Positions 19,609-28,571 of a DNA stretch of 64,000 nt are shown in pieces. The DNA comes from Palsa-870 sp035937155. GTDB taxonomy: Bacteria; Chloroflexota; Dormibacteria; Dormibacterales; Dormibacteraceae. The notes below the pieces were generated by a model. It ran no database searches, was not told where the DNA came from, and was given only the letters and a program-made list of their open reading frames with translations. Where the stretch lies: assembly GCA_035937155.1 (NCBI GenBank), contig DASYVJ010000017.1:1-64000 (forward strand). The letters are read 5' to 3'. The position numbers and the translations under genes were made by a program. Numbering within the stretch: the first letter of the stretch is position 1; each line of letters begins with the position of its first letter.

Positions 19609-21459
19609 ATGGCGGTTTCACTCGAGGAGACGATCAAGCGACGCTTGCAGGCCGTTCCCGACGGACCTGGTGTCTACCTGTTTCGTGACAACAAGGGCCA
19701 GGTCATTTACGTCGGCAAGGCACTGCGCCTTCGTGATCGGCTGCGCTCTTACTTCACACCGGGCTACGCGCAGACCGCACGTGTCGCCGAGCTCATCCGC
19801 AAGGCCACTGATTTCGAGTTCGTCACGACCGCCAACGAGGTGGAAGCGCTCGTCCTCGAGTGCAACCTCATCAAGAATTACCGGCCACGATTCAACATCC
19901 GGCTCAAGGACGACAAGAACTACCTCTACCTGAAGCTGCCGGTCAATGAGGAGTTTCCACGCGTCCACTATTCACGTCGGGTGCAAAACGATGGCGCGCA
20001 GTACTTCGGCCCATACACATCGGCGCAGTCGTTGCGGGGTACGGTGAAATCGATTCGCCAACTTCTTCCGTTCAGGACCTGCTCCGACGAGATCTTCAAG
20101 CAGGGCAAGGTCTGTCTTGACTTTCACATCAAACGCTGCCCGGGTCCGTGCGAGCGGAGGATCAGCTCGGAGGACTACAAGGCGCGAATCAACGAAGTCG
20201 GCCTGTTCATGGAAGGCCGTTCAGACCTGCTCGTCCGCGAGCTGAAGGATCGAATGGAGGTCTCAGCGAACCAGCTCGACTTCGAGAACGCCGCTCGCTA
20301 CAGGGACCAGCTCCAGTCGATCGAACGCATCGCCGACCGGCAGAAAGTTCTCACGCGTGGTCGCGACGACCAGGACCTCATCGCTTACGCCCGCCATGGC
20401 GCAGAGGTTTTCGTTGAGGTGGCGTATGTCAGGCAGGGCAAGATGGTCGGCCACGATGGGCATCCCCTGGACGGCGCCGGCGAAGCGGCCGAGGCCGAGC
20501 TGCTGCGTGGCTTCGTCCTGCAGTACTACGCGAGCGCGACGCACGTGCCCAGGACGGTGATATTGCCGGGACTGGTTGACGAGCCGGCGCTGCTCGAGGG
20601 TTGGCTGACCCAGAGACGAGGCGGTCCGGTGACCATCGAGGTGCCGCAGCGCGGGCGCAAGCGCGCGCTCCTGGCACAGCTGGCCGAGACCGCCGCGCAG
20701 GAGCTCGAGCAGCTGCGCATTCAGGCCGACTACGACCGAAGCCGCACGGAGCCGATGCTGGCCGCGCTCGCCGAGGCGCTCGACCTGGAGTCGCCGCCTA
20801 AGCGCATCGAGTGCTACGACATCTCCAACATCCAGGGCGATTCAGCAGTCGGCGCGATGGTCGTGTTCGAGGACGGCCGGCCGCGCAATGACCACTACCG
20901 CCACTTCAAGATCAAATTCACCCCGGGGCCAAACGACTTCGCGATGCTGCAGGAGGTCCTGCGGCGAAGGCTCGAACGCCTGGAATCCGCGCAGCGCCGG
21001 GAAGACGCCGACGTCGTGGGGGACCGCTCGTTCACCAGCCGGCCCGACCTGATCCTCATCGACGGAGGCCGTGGGCAGCTGAGCGCGGCGCTCGAGGTGC
21101 TCGAGGCGGCGGGCTATGCGGATATCCCAACATTCGCCCTGGCCAAGGAGCGCGAGGAGATCTTTGCGCCGGGTCGCGCGGAACCGATCGTCCAGGAGCG
21201 GAACTCGCCGGGCATGTTCCTGGTCCAGCGCATCCGCGACGAGGCCCATCGCTTTGCGATCACCCACCACCGCAAGGTCCGCTCTCGTAAGGCATTGACA
21301 TCGCCGCTAGATTCGGTCGAAGGCATCGGGCCCGCGCGCAAACGCATCCTCCTGCGACACTTCGGCTCGGTGCAGGCGATCCGTGAGGCTCCGGTGGAAG
21401 ACATCGTGAAGCTCGGCGTGCCGGAGCGCCTCGCCAAACGATTGAAAGAATCGCTGTGA
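19609..21459 (+). CDS. uvrC: UvrABC system protein C
   Basis: A 616-residue UvrC, the dual-incision nuclease. Residues 13-95 form the GIY-YIG domain (GPGVYLFRDNKGQVIYVGKA), the UVR domain follows around 195-230 (LVRELKDRMEVSANQLDFENAARYRDQL), then the RNase H-like domain (ECYDISNIQGDSAVGAMVVF; LILIDGGRGQL) and two C-terminal helix-hairpin-helix motifs (VEGIGPARKRILLRHFGS). With uvrB, uvrA, polA and fpg within 18 kb, the region is an excision-repair neighbourhood. Confidence 0.97.
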   Translation: MAVSLEETIKRRLQAVPDGPGVYLFRDNKGQVIYVGKALRLRDRLRSYFTPGYAQTARVAELIRKATDFEFVTTANEVEALVLECNLIKNYRPRFNIRLKDDKNYLYLKLPVNEEFPRVHYSRRVQNDGAQYFGPYTSAQSLRGTVKSIRQLLPFRTCSDEIFKQGKVCLDFHIKRCPGPCERRISSEDYKARINEVGLFMEGRSDLLVRELKDRMEVSANQLDFENAARYRDQLQSIERIADRQKVLTRGRDDQDLIAYARHGAEVFVEVAYVRQGKMVGHDGHPLDGAGEAAEAELLRGFVLQYYASATHVPRTVILPGLVDEPALLEGWLTQRRGGPVTIEVPQRGRKRALLAQLAETAAQELEQLRIQADYDRSRTEPMLAALAEALDLESPPKRIECYDISNIQGDSAVGAMVVFEDGRPRNDHYRHFKIKFTPGPNDFAMLQEVLRRRLERLESAQRREDADVVGDRSFTSRPDLILIDGGRGQLSAALEVLEAAGYADIPTFALAKEREEIFAPGRAEPIVQERNSPGMFLVQRIRDEAHRFAITHHRKVRSRKALTSPLDSVEGIGPARKRILLRHFGSVQAIREAPVEDIVKLGVPERLAKRLKESL

Positions 21460-21487
21460 CCACAGAGTCGCGGCCGGAACTCCGTCC

Positions 21488-22156
21488 GTGACTCTTGTCA
21501 TCGTCGGGGGCAGTGAACCCCAGCTCGATGAAGCGGTTGGCGTTTTCATCGACTCGGGGTTTCAGCTCGCCCGATGGCTGTCGGAGTGGGACCAGGCCGA
21601 CGCCGTGCTGCCGCTGCGGGGCGACGCCGTGTCTGTACTCAAGGACGCGGACGCTCAGAACATTCGGTACGTGCTGGTCCACGTTGGCGCAGGCGACGGA
21701 AGGGCTGGCGGCAGTCATGACCGCGCACACCACCGCGTCGACGTCGCCCAGCTTCGTGAGCTCGCACAGCAGCTTCGCTCGCGTGAGCGCCTGCTCATCA
21801 CGTGCCTGGCCTTCGGCTACAAGAACGGCATCCCGGACGGTGCGTCATGGGTGGTCGACGTGAGGTTGCTCGAGAACCCCTACTGGGTCGAAGAGCTTCG
21901 TCCCCTCGACGGCCGCGACCCGCGCGTGCGTGACTACGTGGTCAAGCAACCGGCGGCGCATGAGCTGCTCGACAACCTGGAGACGACGCTGAGGGCCGCG
22001 ATCCCGCACTACCGCGAACGCGGGCGTTCGCACCTGGTCGTTGCCTTTGGATGCACAGGCGGGAGGCACCGCTCGGTTGCCATGGCGCAAGAGATGGCGG
22101 CCCGACTAGAGAGTCTCGAAGGCACCGATGTCGAATTCACTTCGCGAGACACTTGA
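21488..22156 (+). CDS. Stand-alone RapZ C-terminal domain protein
   Basis: A 222-residue protein whose second half is clearly the RapZ C-terminal domain: FGYKNGIPDGASWVVDVRLL, NPYWVEELRPLDGRDPRVRDYV and FGCTGGRHRSVAMAQ. In E. coli this domain binds the sRNAs GlmY and GlmZ. The P-loop kinase half of RapZ is missing. The first ~95 residues (MTLVIVGGSEPQLDEAVGVF...) show no Walker motif and I do not recognise them. The position just after uvrC is where complete rapZ occurs in Actinobacteria, usually with yvcK and whiA next; yvcK is absent here and whiA is 10.6 kb away. Confidence 0.82.
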   Translation: MTLVIVGGSEPQLDEAVGVFIDSGFQLARWLSEWDQADAVLPLRGDAVSVLKDADAQNIRYVLVHVGAGDGRAGGSHDRAHHRVDVAQLRELAQQLRSRERLLITCLAFGYKNGIPDGASWVVDVRLLENPYWVEELRPLDGRDPRVRDYVVKQPAAHELLDNLETTLRAAIPHYRERGRSHLVVAFGCTGGRHRSVAMAQEMAARLESLEGTDVEFTSRDT

Positions 22157-22163
22157 TCGATCC

Positions 22164-23108
22164 ATGACCCGGGCGCTCGTGCTGGGCGGAGCCGGATTCA
22201 TCGGAGTCGCCGCCTGCAAGGAGCTGATGCGCCGTGGGGTGGAGACCATCGCCGCGGGGCGCACAGAGCGCCCGTACGGGACCTTCACCAGCTATGTCGC
22301 CTTCGACAGGTCCGATGAGCAGCAGCTGAAGCGCGCCCTCGAACAGGTCGAGCCGGATGTCTTGCTCGACCTTGCCTGCTATCAGCCTGATGACGTGGCG
22401 CCTGTTGCGCGTCATTTCCACGGTGCGCGGTACGTCTTTGTTTCGACGGGTGCCGTCTACCCGAACCTCGACGGCAGACCGGCGCGCGAGGAAGACTTCA
22501 TCCCACCGGCGGGAGAACCACCGCCGTCTCTCGACTACGCAGACGGCAAACGCTGGTGCGAAACCGTCTTGGATCGTGAGCCAGACTTGCCCTGGACCGT
22601 GATCCGCCCGCCGGCCGTCTTCGGACCCGCCGATCACACGCTGCGGATCGCCGCATACATCCAGCGTGTGGAAGACGGCGCCCCGCTGCTCGTGCCGGTC
22701 GAGTCGTACGAGCGGCAAGCGGGCCTGTCGTGGGTGAAGGACACCGGCTACGCGTGTGCCCTGGCATGCGACCTGCGCAAGGACCTGACGCACAAGGCCT
22801 ACAGCGCCGCATTCGAAGGCGTGAGCCTGCGCGACCTCATCGAAGGAATCGCACAAGCGCTGGGCAAGCCGGCGCGCATGCACCCGCTGCCCTTCGCTCA
22901 GCTTCCACACGGAGCCAGCCCGTATGGCCCCGACCCGCGACGTCCCGCCGGATACGTGTTAGATCGTGCTCGCCGCGACCTCGGCTTCGAGCCCTCATCA
23001 CTCGAAGACGCGCTCGCCGAGACGCTGGCGTGGTATCGCGTGGCGCGCCCTTCGCATCCCGGCTATGCGAACCGCTCGAAGGAGATTGAGATTGCCCGGG
23101 CGAGATGA
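22164..23108 (+). CDS. NAD-dependent epimerase/dehydratase (extended SDR)
   Basis: A 314-residue extended short-chain dehydrogenase. The N-terminal dinucleotide motif is LGGAGFIG, the active-site pair YADGK corresponds to YxxxK, and TVIRPPAVFGPAD is the usual substrate-domain motif. I use ATG 22164 (MTRALVLGG) instead of an upstream ATG because the Rossmann fold then begins at once. The substrate, probably a nucleotide sugar or related compound, cannot be assigned. Confidence 0.85.
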   Translation: MTRALVLGGAGFIGVAACKELMRRGVETIAAGRTERPYGTFTSYVAFDRSDEQQLKRALEQVEPDVLLDLACYQPDDVAPVARHFHGARYVFVSTGAVYPNLDGRPAREEDFIPPAGEPPPSLDYADGKRWCETVLDREPDLPWTVIRPPAVFGPADHTLRIAAYIQRVEDGAPLLVPVESYERQAGLSWVKDTGYACALACDLRKDLTHKAYSAAFEGVSLRDLIEGIAQALGKPARMHPLPFAQLPHGASPYGPDPRRPAGYVLDRARRDLGFEPSSLEDALAETLAWYRVARPSHPGYANRSKEIEIARAR

Positions 23109-24138
23109 GGTCCTTGCCGTCCGGCTGAGGTTTCAAGCACAAGGGTGTGCTGAGCTGGGTTCACCTTTCTATGGATCGCTGCTGGAGTCCGCAGCCGCGG
23201 ACCTGGAGGCCGGCGGTGCGGTCCTGGATGTGCTGGCGGGATTCGAAAGCGAGCCCGAGTGGTCAGCGCTTGCGCTGCGGCTGATGGGCGCGGTGCACCG
23301 GCTGGTCCTCCAGGGCCGGCTGGCACAGCTGGAGCCTCACTATCCATCGGTCGGCGGCGACGGCGATGCAGCGGCGGCGTGGCCTACCTTTCGCGATGCG
23401 CTGCGCGAGCATCGCCCTGAGATCCGTCGCTTGATCGGGCGCGGATGCCAGACAAATGAGGTGGGTCGCAGCGCCGCCCTTCTGGGCGGGTTCCTCGAGG
23501 TGGCCCATCGCACAGGGCTGCCGCTCCGCCTCTTGGAGATTGGAGCCAGCGCGGGTCTCAATCTCCGTTGGGATCGCTACCGATACGAGTCCGGCAAATC
23601 CGGGGAGCCGGGCGAGGCAGGTTGGGGCGATGAGAATTCCGCCGCTCGGTTCGTCCACTTCTTCGACGTCCCACCACCGTTGGACCGCGCCGCCGAGGTC
23701 GTCGAGAGGAGAGGATGCGATCTCGAACCGATCGACCCCACCACCGACGAAGGGTCGCTGGCGCTTCGGTCCTTCATCTGGGCGGACCAGCTCGGCCGGC
23801 TCACACGACTGGATGGTGCGATCGCGATCGCACAAGAGATGCCTGTCGAGGTCGAGCGCCTCGAAGCTGCGACTTTTCTCGAGCGGGAGCTGGCGACACC
23901 GCGGCGCGGAGTGGCGACAGTCGTGTATCACTCGGTTTTCATCCAGTACCTCAGCGAGGAAGGCCAAAGGCGGATTGCGGACGCCATCGACAACGTAAAG
24001 CCCCACGCATCCACCGACGCCCCCATCTATCACTTGCGCATGGAGCCCGACGCGGGAAGGTTTGAAATTCGACTGGACCATGAGCTGCTCGGCACCAGCC
24101 AGGCCCACGGAACAGGCGTTAAGTGGCTCGCTCCGTGA
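23092..24138 (+). CDS. DUF2332 domain protein
   Basis: A 348-residue protein matching the DUF2332 family, common in Actinobacteria and of unknown function. Recognisable features are FQAQGCAELGSPFYGSLLESAA at the start, the central LRLLEIGASAGLNLRWDRYRY (a methyltransferase-like glycine loop) and VVYHSVFIQYLSEEGQRRI near the end. The TTG start at 23092 overlaps the epimerase end by 17 bases. The 3' end overlaps the sensor kinase start by 16 bases. Confidence 0.85.
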   Translation: MPGRDEVLAVRLRFQAQGCAELGSPFYGSLLESAAADLEAGGAVLDVLAGFESEPEWSALALRLMGAVHRLVLQGRLAQLEPHYPSVGGDGDAAAAWPTFRDALREHRPEIRRLIGRGCQTNEVGRSAALLGGFLEVAHRTGLPLRLLEIGASAGLNLRWDRYRYESGKSGEPGEAGWGDENSAARFVHFFDVPPPLDRAAEVVERRGCDLEPIDPTTDEGSLALRSFIWADQLGRLTRLDGAIAIAQEMPVEVERLEAATFLERELATPRRGVATVVYHSVFIQYLSEEGQRRIADAIDNVKPHASTDAPIYHLRMEPDAGRFEIRLDHELLGTSQAHGTGVKWLAP

Positions 24139-25607
24139 TTCGCCGCCTGGCGCCTTACGCATTCGCGCTTGGGGGTGCGCTTGCGATTACGGCAGCCATC
24201 GGGCTGGTCATGTCGCTGGCATCGGTGCAGGGCCTGTCTGCCGTCTACCTGCTGCTGGTCTTATGGCTTGGCGCCCGATGGGGAAGAGGACCGGCGATTG
24301 CCGGCAGCATCGCCGCCTTCTTGCTCTACGACTATTTCTTTGTGCCGCCGGTCGGCACCTTCGCGGTCAGCGGGCCGGCCCAGCTCGTCGAGCTCGTGGT
24401 TTTGTTCGCTGTCGCGCTTGTGACGAGCCAGCTCGCGGCGTCGCTCCGCCGTACGCACGCGAGCGCCGAGGCGCTTGCCACGGAGTCGCGCGCTTTGTAC
24501 GAGCTGGCAACTGTCGCGCTTCGCTCGCCGGACGTGACTGCTGCTCTCTCGCTGCTGTCCCGGCGTGCCACCGAGCTCCAGGGTGTTGAGAGGTTCGCGC
24601 TGGTCGCCGTGGATAAGGGGCTGGCCAGTGCGCTGGCCGGCAGCGAGCTGAGCTCGGACGAGCTCCAGCAGGCGTCGTGGTCTCATGAGAATGGGCGGGC
24701 CGTGGGTATGGCCGTCCGCGATGGCGCGGTCAAGCTGATGCGCACTCACCCAGGCGCGACCACGCCCGCCTACCTGCCGCTGGGCAATGGTGTCGCTGTG
24801 GTCGGTATCGAGGCTGAACGTACCGAGCCGGATGAGCTCCGGATGCTCGCGGCATTGATCGGTCTGGCCGATCTGCTGCTCGATCGCCGCCGAGCAGCAC
24901 TCGAGACCGAACGGGCCAGCGGGCTGGAAGCTTCTGATCGGCTGAAAGCGGCGATCCTGTCCTCCTTGTCTCACGAGCTAAAGAGCCCGATCGCCTCGCT
25001 GCGGGCGGGTCTGACCGCCCTGGCCGCGCCTGGGGCTGGTCTGCAGCCAGATCAGAGACAGCTTTTGATCGACCTGGATCATCAGGCGACACGGCTCGAC
25101 CGCATGGTGGGCGACATGCTCGCCCTTTCGCGCCTGGAGGCGGGGGTGCAGCTCGAGAAGGAGGCGCACGGGTTTGCAGAGCTTGTCGGCGCGGCGACCC
25201 GTCAGCTCCGCACAGAGCTCGCGATCCATGACCTCACGGTCAAGCTGCCTGACGACCTGCCGCCGGTGGACGTCGACGAGATGCAGGTCGGGCGGGTGCT
25301 CACCAACTTGCTCGAGAACGCCCTCGAGTGGGCCTCTCCCAAGGGAGTGATCGAGGTCGGCGCGGCACCTCGAGGCGGCCTGCTCGAGGCGTGGGTGGAG
25401 AACGAGGGGCCGGCGATAGCTCCCGTCGACCTGGACCGCGTTTTCGATACCTTCTGGACTCGTCGAGCCCGCGGGAGCGGGCTCGGGCTCGCCATCTGCA
25501 AGCGAGTCGTCGAGGCGCACGGAGGCACGATCAAGGTCGAGAACCGCCGCCGAGGTCCACGGTTCACGTTCACGCTGCCCCTGGCTCGGGTGCCTGCGCA
25601 AACATGA
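24123..25607 (+). CDS. KdpD-like sensor histidine kinase without the KdpD/USP input domains
   Basis: A 494-residue sensor kinase. Residues 8-105 contain four closely packed helices of the DUF4118 type seen in KdpD (LLYDYFFVPPVGTF is the telling motif). A GAF-like region follows to about 255, then HisKA (SSLSHELKSPIASLRAG, with the phospho-accepting His) and HATPase_c (NLLENALEWASP; GSGLGLAICKRVVEAHGG). The cytosolic KdpD and universal-stress domains that normally come first are absent. The stop overlaps the regulator's ATG, so the two are one unit. No kdpFABC is adjacent, but APC-type transporters follow. Confidence 0.88.
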   Translation: MARSVIRRLAPYAFALGGALAITAAIGLVMSLASVQGLSAVYLLLVLWLGARWGRGPAIAGSIAAFLLYDYFFVPPVGTFAVSGPAQLVELVVLFAVALVTSQLAASLRRTHASAEALATESRALYELATVALRSPDVTAALSLLSRRATELQGVERFALVAVDKGLASALAGSELSSDELQQASWSHENGRAVGMAVRDGAVKLMRTHPGATTPAYLPLGNGVAVVGIEAERTEPDELRMLAALIGLADLLLDRRRAALETERASGLEASDRLKAAILSSLSHELKSPIASLRAGLTALAAPGAGLQPDQRQLLIDLDHQATRLDRMVGDMLALSRLEAGVQLEKEAHGFAELVGAATRQLRTELAIHDLTVKLPDDLPPVDVDEMQVGRVLTNLLENALEWASPKGVIEVGAAPRGGLLEAWVENEGPAIAPVDLDRVFDTFWTRRARGSGLGLAICKRVVEAHGGTIKVENRRRGPRFTFTLPLARVPAQT

Positions 25608-26284
25608 GCGGCCGAGTCCTTGTTGTAGACGACGAGGTCGAGATGCAGCGTGCGCTGCGTGCTGGGCTGGGCTACCACGACTTCGACGTCCATGCCGTGG
25701 GTAGCGGGGAGGAGGCGATCCGCGAGGCGACGGCGTGGCGGCCCGATGTCATCCTCCTCGACCTCGGGCTGCCCGGGATGGACGGCTTTGCGGCGTTGAA
25801 TGCGCTGAGGCCGGTGACACGGGCCGCGGTGATCGTCGTCAGCGTCATGCCGGGAGAAAAGGACAAGGTGCGCGCGCTGGATGCAGGCGCTGATGACTAC
25901 CTCGTGAAGCCATTCGGTACTGAGGAGCTGGTGGCGCGGATTCGTGCGGTGCTGCGGCGGCAAGCCGATGTACCCGCGGGCGAGCCTGTCATCCGCGCCG
26001 GTGACCTGGAGGTCGACCTCGGCCGCCGGTCCGTCACCGTGAAAGGCAGGGCCGTGCGCCTGACACCAACCGAGTACGAGCTGCTTCGCTATCTCGCGCT
26101 TCACGCGGGCAAACCGGTCACGCACACCACGCTGCTGCGCCAGGTCTGGGGTGACTACGCGATCGGCGACAAGTACAACACCCGCTACGTCGTCGCCCAG
26201 ATCCGCAAAAAGCTCGGCGACGATCCAGCAAACCCGAAGTACATAGTCAACGAACCAGGGGTTGGGTACAGGCTGGAGGCATAG
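25604..26284 (+). CDS. KdpE-like OmpR-family response regulator
   Basis: A 226-residue response regulator, partner of the preceding kinase. The receiver domain (residues 1-120) has the acidic pocket VVDDE, the phospho-accepting Asp in LLDLGLPG and the Lys in VKPFG. The C-terminal winged helix (residues 130-226) has LTPTEYELLRYLALHAGKPVTH and DDPANPKYIVNEPGVGYRL, typical of KdpE. ATG at 25604 overlaps the kinase stop as ATGA. Target genes are unknown; the divergent transporter block downstream is a candidate. Confidence 0.9.
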   Translation: MSGRVLVVDDEVEMQRALRAGLGYHDFDVHAVGSGEEAIREATAWRPDVILLDLGLPGMDGFAALNALRPVTRAAVIVVSVMPGEKDKVRALDAGADDYLVKPFGTEELVARIRAVLRRQADVPAGEPVIRAGDLEVDLGRRSVTVKGRAVRLTPTEYELLRYLALHAGKPVTHTTLLRQVWGDYAIGDKYNTRYVVAQIRKKLGDDPANPKYIVNEPGVGYRLEA

Positions 26285-26285
26285 C

Positions 26286-26368
26286 CCCCTCTCCCACGCT
26301 AGTGGGAGCGATCAGTAAGTCCCAACCTTATCGCCGCTCTGCGCGCAGGGTTGGGGTGAGGGCCTAGG
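26286..26368 (-). repeat. Palindromic repeat family 1, copy 2 (inverted)
   Basis: On the minus strand this sequence matches the copy at 37.24-37.33 kb at roughly 88% of 80 bases, including the core and both arms (CCCAACC and GGTTGGG). It fills the gap between the convergent response-regulator and APC permease genes, where a bidirectional transcript-end structure would be useful. Confidence 0.7.
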
Positions 26369-26380
26369 GGTTGGCCGGCA

Positions 26381-28240
26381 TCACTGCTCGGCGTGGCTCC
26401 TATTGAGCAGGTACGCGGCGATCAGCGCCACGAGCACGATGCCCGGCGACCAGCCCAGGCCAGGCCCGAACGGGTCGTAGTTCGAAAGGTCGACGCCGAC
26501 GGCCAGGCCGCTGACCGCAGCGAATACCAGGACGATCAGAACGCCGCGAGCGGCCCCGTGCCGGGCGAAGAAAAGCTCGAACTCGAGCTGCCAGCCGGGT
26601 CGGTGCCGGCGATGCTCAACGGGTAGGGCCGCGGCATGCGCGGCGATGCGCTCGCGCCGACCGAGTCGGTACCGGGCCGAGCTTGGAAGCGGCGCCGCCG
26701 GCAGGCGTTCGATCTCCCTGTCCGGAGGTGGTGGCACCGCCAACGGCTCCCACAGCGGTTGCTTTCGGTAGCGGCGGTACAGGTAGAAGGTGAGCCCGCC
26801 GAGCGCGAGCCAGCCGAGCCAGATGTACGTGGAGTTGGAGATGTTTTGCGACGCCAGCTGCGTGAACACCGTGCCGATAGCTAGCGCGCCGACCAGTGAG
26901 ATCACAGGGATGCTGTCGCGGCCGAACTTGACGTTCCACGGCATGCGGTAGGGGCGGTAGAGATCAGGCTCGATGAACCGCAGCCGCATGACCGACAGGT
27001 GCGCCGAGCAGAACGCGAATGTTGCCGCGAGCGAGTAGACCGCACCGAGCAGGTCGATCTCCTGGCCTTTGACGTAGATGCCCGGGAGAACGAGCACCGC
27101 CGCCGCGATCCCGAAGACGATGATCGAAACGTACGGCGTCTTGAATTTGGGGTGCAAGCGTGCGAACCGGTGAGGGATCAGGTCCGCGCCAGCGAGTGAA
27201 TAGCTAAGCCGGGAGATCCCGATCAAGCCGGCGTTCGTAGCGATCACCAGGATGGTGAAGGCGAGGAAGCCAACCCAGATGCCTGACCAGAACGCGAGCG
27301 TCTTCGAGACGACGTTGAAGCCGGTCACGATGCCGGCCACCGGGTCGTTCTTCCAGACGGTCGCGAGGTCGGTCGTGTAGTTGCCGGCAGCGTCGAGATG
27401 GACCGGGAAGACGCTCATCCCGATGGTCGGGAGAAAGGCCGAGACGAACAGCACTGCCGCGATCACTGCAAAAGTCGCCCGGGGCACGCTGCGGCCCGGG
27501 TTCTTGACCTCCTCAGACATGTTCGAGATCGTCTCGATGCCTGTGTAGGTGACCATCGCGATGGAGATGCTGGCGAGGAAGTTGCCCCAGGTCGGCGCCA
27601 CGCCGAGGTGCACGTTGTTGATGACGGTGCGGATGTTGAGCAGAAAGATCAAACCGAGGATCACCAACGCGAACTGCGTGACCAGGTCGACCATGGCGAG
27701 GACCAGGTTGAGCGCGCTCGATTCCTGTATGCCGATGACATTCACAGCGACCAGGAGCCCGATCAGTACAACAGTCGCGCCAACATGCCAGACCTCGCTG
27801 TTCTTGACGAGGTCGAACAGCCAGAAGTACTTGCTGAACACACCGAGGTAGCTGATGGCGAAGTAGGAGGAGATGGAGACCGTCGCGGTGTAGTTGAGTA
27901 GCTGAACCCAGCCGACCAGAAAACCGATCTGGTCGTTGAACGCGCGACGGGCAAAGCTCGAGCTGCCACCCGCGTGCGGCAGGGCTGCCGAGCCCTCCGC
28001 ATAGTTGAGAGCGGTGCTGACGAAAATCAAACCGGCAAGGATCAGCGCGAGCGGCGTGAGCCCCAGGGCAAAAGCGGCGGTGACCCCGAGCGCGTAGTAG
28101 ATGCTCGACCCCACGTTCCCGTAGCTCGCGGCGAAAAGCGCGGGCGCTCCGAGGCTGCGCGGCAGCTTGGTGGGGCGGCGGACGACGACCCGAAGATCGC
28201 CGGGCCGGCGGCCACGGCGAGCGACCTGGTCGGATCCCAT
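26381..28240 (-). CDS. APC-family amino-acid permease
   Basis: A 619-residue transporter with 12 predicted membrane helices and a cytosolic tail containing two or three further hydrophobic stretches. The first helix carries the APC unwound-helix pattern (YGNVGSSIYYALG), followed by SAALPHAGGSSSFARRAFND and TYTGIETISNMSEEVKNPGRSVPRA, typical of amino-acid/polyamine permeases. The substrate is not determinable. It diverges from a small gene and a second APC-type transporter. Confidence 0.85.
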   Translation of the reverse strand: MGSDQVARRGRRPGDLRVVVRRPTKLPRSLGAPALFAASYGNVGSSIYYALGVTAAFALGLTPLALILAGLIFVSTALNYAEGSAALPHAGGSSSFARRAFNDQIGFLVGWVQLLNYTATVSISSYFAISYLGVFSKYFWLFDLVKNSEVWHVGATVVLIGLLVAVNVIGIQESSALNLVLAMVDLVTQFALVILGLIFLLNIRTVINNVHLGVAPTWGNFLASISIAMVTYTGIETISNMSEEVKNPGRSVPRATFAVIAAVLFVSAFLPTIGMSVFPVHLDAAGNYTTDLATVWKNDPVAGIVTGFNVVSKTLAFWSGIWVGFLAFTILVIATNAGLIGISRLSYSLAGADLIPHRFARLHPKFKTPYVSIIVFGIAAAVLVLPGIYVKGQEIDLLGAVYSLAATFAFCSAHLSVMRLRFIEPDLYRPYRMPWNVKFGRDSIPVISLVGALAIGTVFTQLASQNISNSTYIWLGWLALGGLTFYLYRRYRKQPLWEPLAVPPPPDREIERLPAAPLPSSARYRLGRRERIAAHAAALPVEHRRHRPGWQLEFELFFARHGAARGVLIVLVFAAVSGLAVGVDLSNYDPFGPGLGWSPGIVLVALIAAYLLNRSHAEQ

Positions 28241-28343
28241 TGCAGGCGAGGGTAATGGATCGCGTCGGAATCCATACAGGGTCCATACAGATCCGGGCCT
28301 GCCTCAAACGGGGCCCCTACGGCGCCGCTCCTAGCTTGGAGGC

Positions 28344-28571
28344 ATGCGCAATGCCATCCTTCAACTGCCGGAAACGAGGAACTCCAAGGAGCGGCGGCAA
28401 GTCCTCCGCGCCGCCGGCCGGCAGCTCGATCGCGCCGAGACCTACCTAGCCGCGGTCGCCTACATGGAGATCGACGACCGAGAAGCCGAGCGCGCGCTCA
28501 ACCAGCTGCGAGCCGATGTCGAGAGCCTTCGGCGGTACCTGGTTGCCCGCCACGACAGGGTCACCGAATGA
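28344..28571 (+). CDS. Small helical protein of unknown function
   Basis: A 75-residue, charged, probably all-helical protein (ERRQVLRAAGRQLDRAETYL; ERALNQLRADVESLRRYLV). No family recognised. It is likely real: TTGGAGG lies just before its ATG, and its stop overlaps the ATG of the downstream transporter (ATGA), so the two are translationally coupled. A regulatory or assembly role for that transporter is possible but unproven. Confidence 0.65.
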   Translation: MRNAILQLPETRNSKERRQVLRAAGRQLDRAETYLAAVAYMEIDDREAERALNQLRADVESLRRYLVARHDRVTE

